From an uncultured Candidatus Peregrinibacteria bacterium (lineage in GTDB: Bacteria > Patescibacteriota > Gracilibacteria > Peribacterales > Peribacteraceae): a stretch of DNA of 6,870 bases. The first letter of the stretch is position 1. Every line of letters begins with the position of its first letter. The position numbers were made by a program, and so were the translations under genes. This document shows, piece by piece, positions 6,298-6,870 of the stretch. The DNA lies in assembly GCA_913054215.1 (NCBI GenBank), contig CAJXJE010000040.1:1-6870 (forward strand). Reading direction: 5' to 3'. Below the pieces are notes generated by a model. That model ran no database searches, had not been told where the DNA came from, and saw nothing but the letters and a program-made list of their open reading frames with translations.

Positions 6298-6870
6298 CTA
6301 CAACTTTTTACGAAGTTCTTCGCGGTCGGAGGGTGTGGAAGACTTTGTGCGATTTTCACGCAGATCAATCACACCATTTTTCATCATTACAAATTTTCCA
6401 TCTTCAATATCTGTAGTTACAAATGTTGCTGTGGCAATAAAACATCCCGCACCAATTTTTACACCAGGGTTTGTACTGACATGCACACCAATACGACAAT
6501 CATTTCCAATCACACATCCAAACTTCGTGCGTCCTGTTGCAATCTTTGCTTCCTTACAACTCGAAACAACCTCCTCCTCATCTAACCGAAAGTTTCCGGT
6601 GATGGCACCACCGCCAAACGAGACGTTTGAACCTATGACACTATCTCCGATGTAGTTCATGTGCGTCCATACATGGCTGTGTAACACAGACCCCTTTACC
6701 TCCGTGCTAAACCCTACAACACAATTGTCACCCACACTCGAGCCACGCACGAGTGCGTTATTGGCCACGATCGTATTTTTTCCGATATAGGCAGGTCCAC
6801 GAATCACTGCGTTGTGCAGCACCTTCGCCCCTGCAGCTATAACAACGTTACCAATAATATCTGCAGAAGG
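6298..6870 (-). CDS. GlmU-like sugar nucleotidyltransferase/acyltransferase, C-terminal beta-helix (5' end cut)
   Basis: The frame is open from the right edge for 190 codons to TAG at 6300-6298. A GTG at 6822 lies inside hexapeptide repeats that continue upstream, so it is not the start. The visible part is a left-handed beta-helix of hexapeptide turns (IIGNVVIAAGAKVLHNAVIRG near the edge, then IGKNTIVANNALVRG). It is followed by THMNYIGDSVIG (69-80 of the visible part), GGGAITGNFR (86-95) and VSTNPGVKIGAG (131-142), then a charged tail. The His and Asn in the middle two motifs match the acetyltransferase His and Asn of GlmU. The longer loop after GNFR resembles archaeal Sto-type bifunctional enzymes more than E. 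coli GlmU. Such enzymes make UDP-GlcNAc or related nucleotide sugars in the cytoplasm for the cell envelope. The N-terminal pyrophosphorylase domain is expected beyond the edge but not seen. Exact substrate is uncertain. It is transcribed toward oriC. Confidence 0.85.
   Translation of the reverse strand, partial: PSADIIGNVVIAAGAKVLHNAVIRGPAYIGKNTIVANNALVRGSSVGDNCVVGFSTEVKGSVLHSHVWTHMNYIGDSVIGSNVSFGGGAITGNFRLDEEEVVSSCKEAKIATGRTKFGCVIGNDCRIGVHVSTNPGVKIGAGCFIATATFVTTDIEDGKFVMMKNGVIDLRENRTKSSTPSDREELRKKL

Noticed and set aside
6286..6300. Inverted repeat TAGTA/TACTA overlapping the stop of the GlmU-like gene
   Set aside because: Five-base arms with no following T-run; likely chance.
6298..6822. 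GTG at 6822 as the start of a short beta-helix protein
   Set aside because: Hexapeptide repeats continue in frame upstream to the window edge, so the gene starts outside the window.

Overview
The window looks like a bacterial chromosome segment around a replication origin. All four recognisable or supportable genes lie on the minus strand. Reading in transcription order, from the right edge to the left, these are: the 3' part of a GlmU-like left-handed beta-helix sugar-phosphate nucleotidyltransferase/acyltransferase (6298-6870, 5' end outside the window); a 388-base non-coding region packed with DnaA boxes (5910-6297), called here as oriC; dnaN, the DNA polymerase III sliding clamp (4752-5909); mfd, the transcription-repair coupling factor (1536-4712); and a long unrecognised protein built from about 124-residue tandem repeats, which runs off the left edge (1-1487).

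Organism: standard stop codons are used and no internal TGA has to be read as an amino acid. None of the three visible starts has a convincing Shine-Dalgarno sequence. Mfd is about 90 residues shorter than the E. coli protein. The GlmU-like tail resembles the archaeal/Sto-type enzyme more than E. coli GlmU. Together these hint at a small-genome bacterium such as a Candidate Phyla Radiation (Patescibacteria) lineage, but this is an inference of low to moderate strength. Sampled G+C is mixed: about 32-37% in dnaN against about 48-50% in mfd.

How the parts fit: dnaN and mfd are separated by only 39 bases and are probably co-transcribed away from oriC. The gap between them is almost exactly filled by a 12-codon minicistron that overlaps the dnaN stop (TAATG) and ends one base before the mfd ATG. 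oriC contains four perfect TTATCCACA boxes and at least six degenerate ones. These include four same-orientation boxes phased at 11-12 bp and a three-box cluster with a perfect palindrome. An AT-rich stretch with DnaA-trio-like triplets lies on the dnaN side. dnaA itself is not in the window. The repeat-protein gene has a consensus TATAAT -10 box so close to its ATG that the mRNA may be leaderless.

The least explained item is the repeat protein. It has four copies, a conserved W-x10-W-x4-W signature at each junction, and no family that I recognise. No rRNA, tRNA, CRISPR, insertion sequence or convincing intrinsic terminator was seen.
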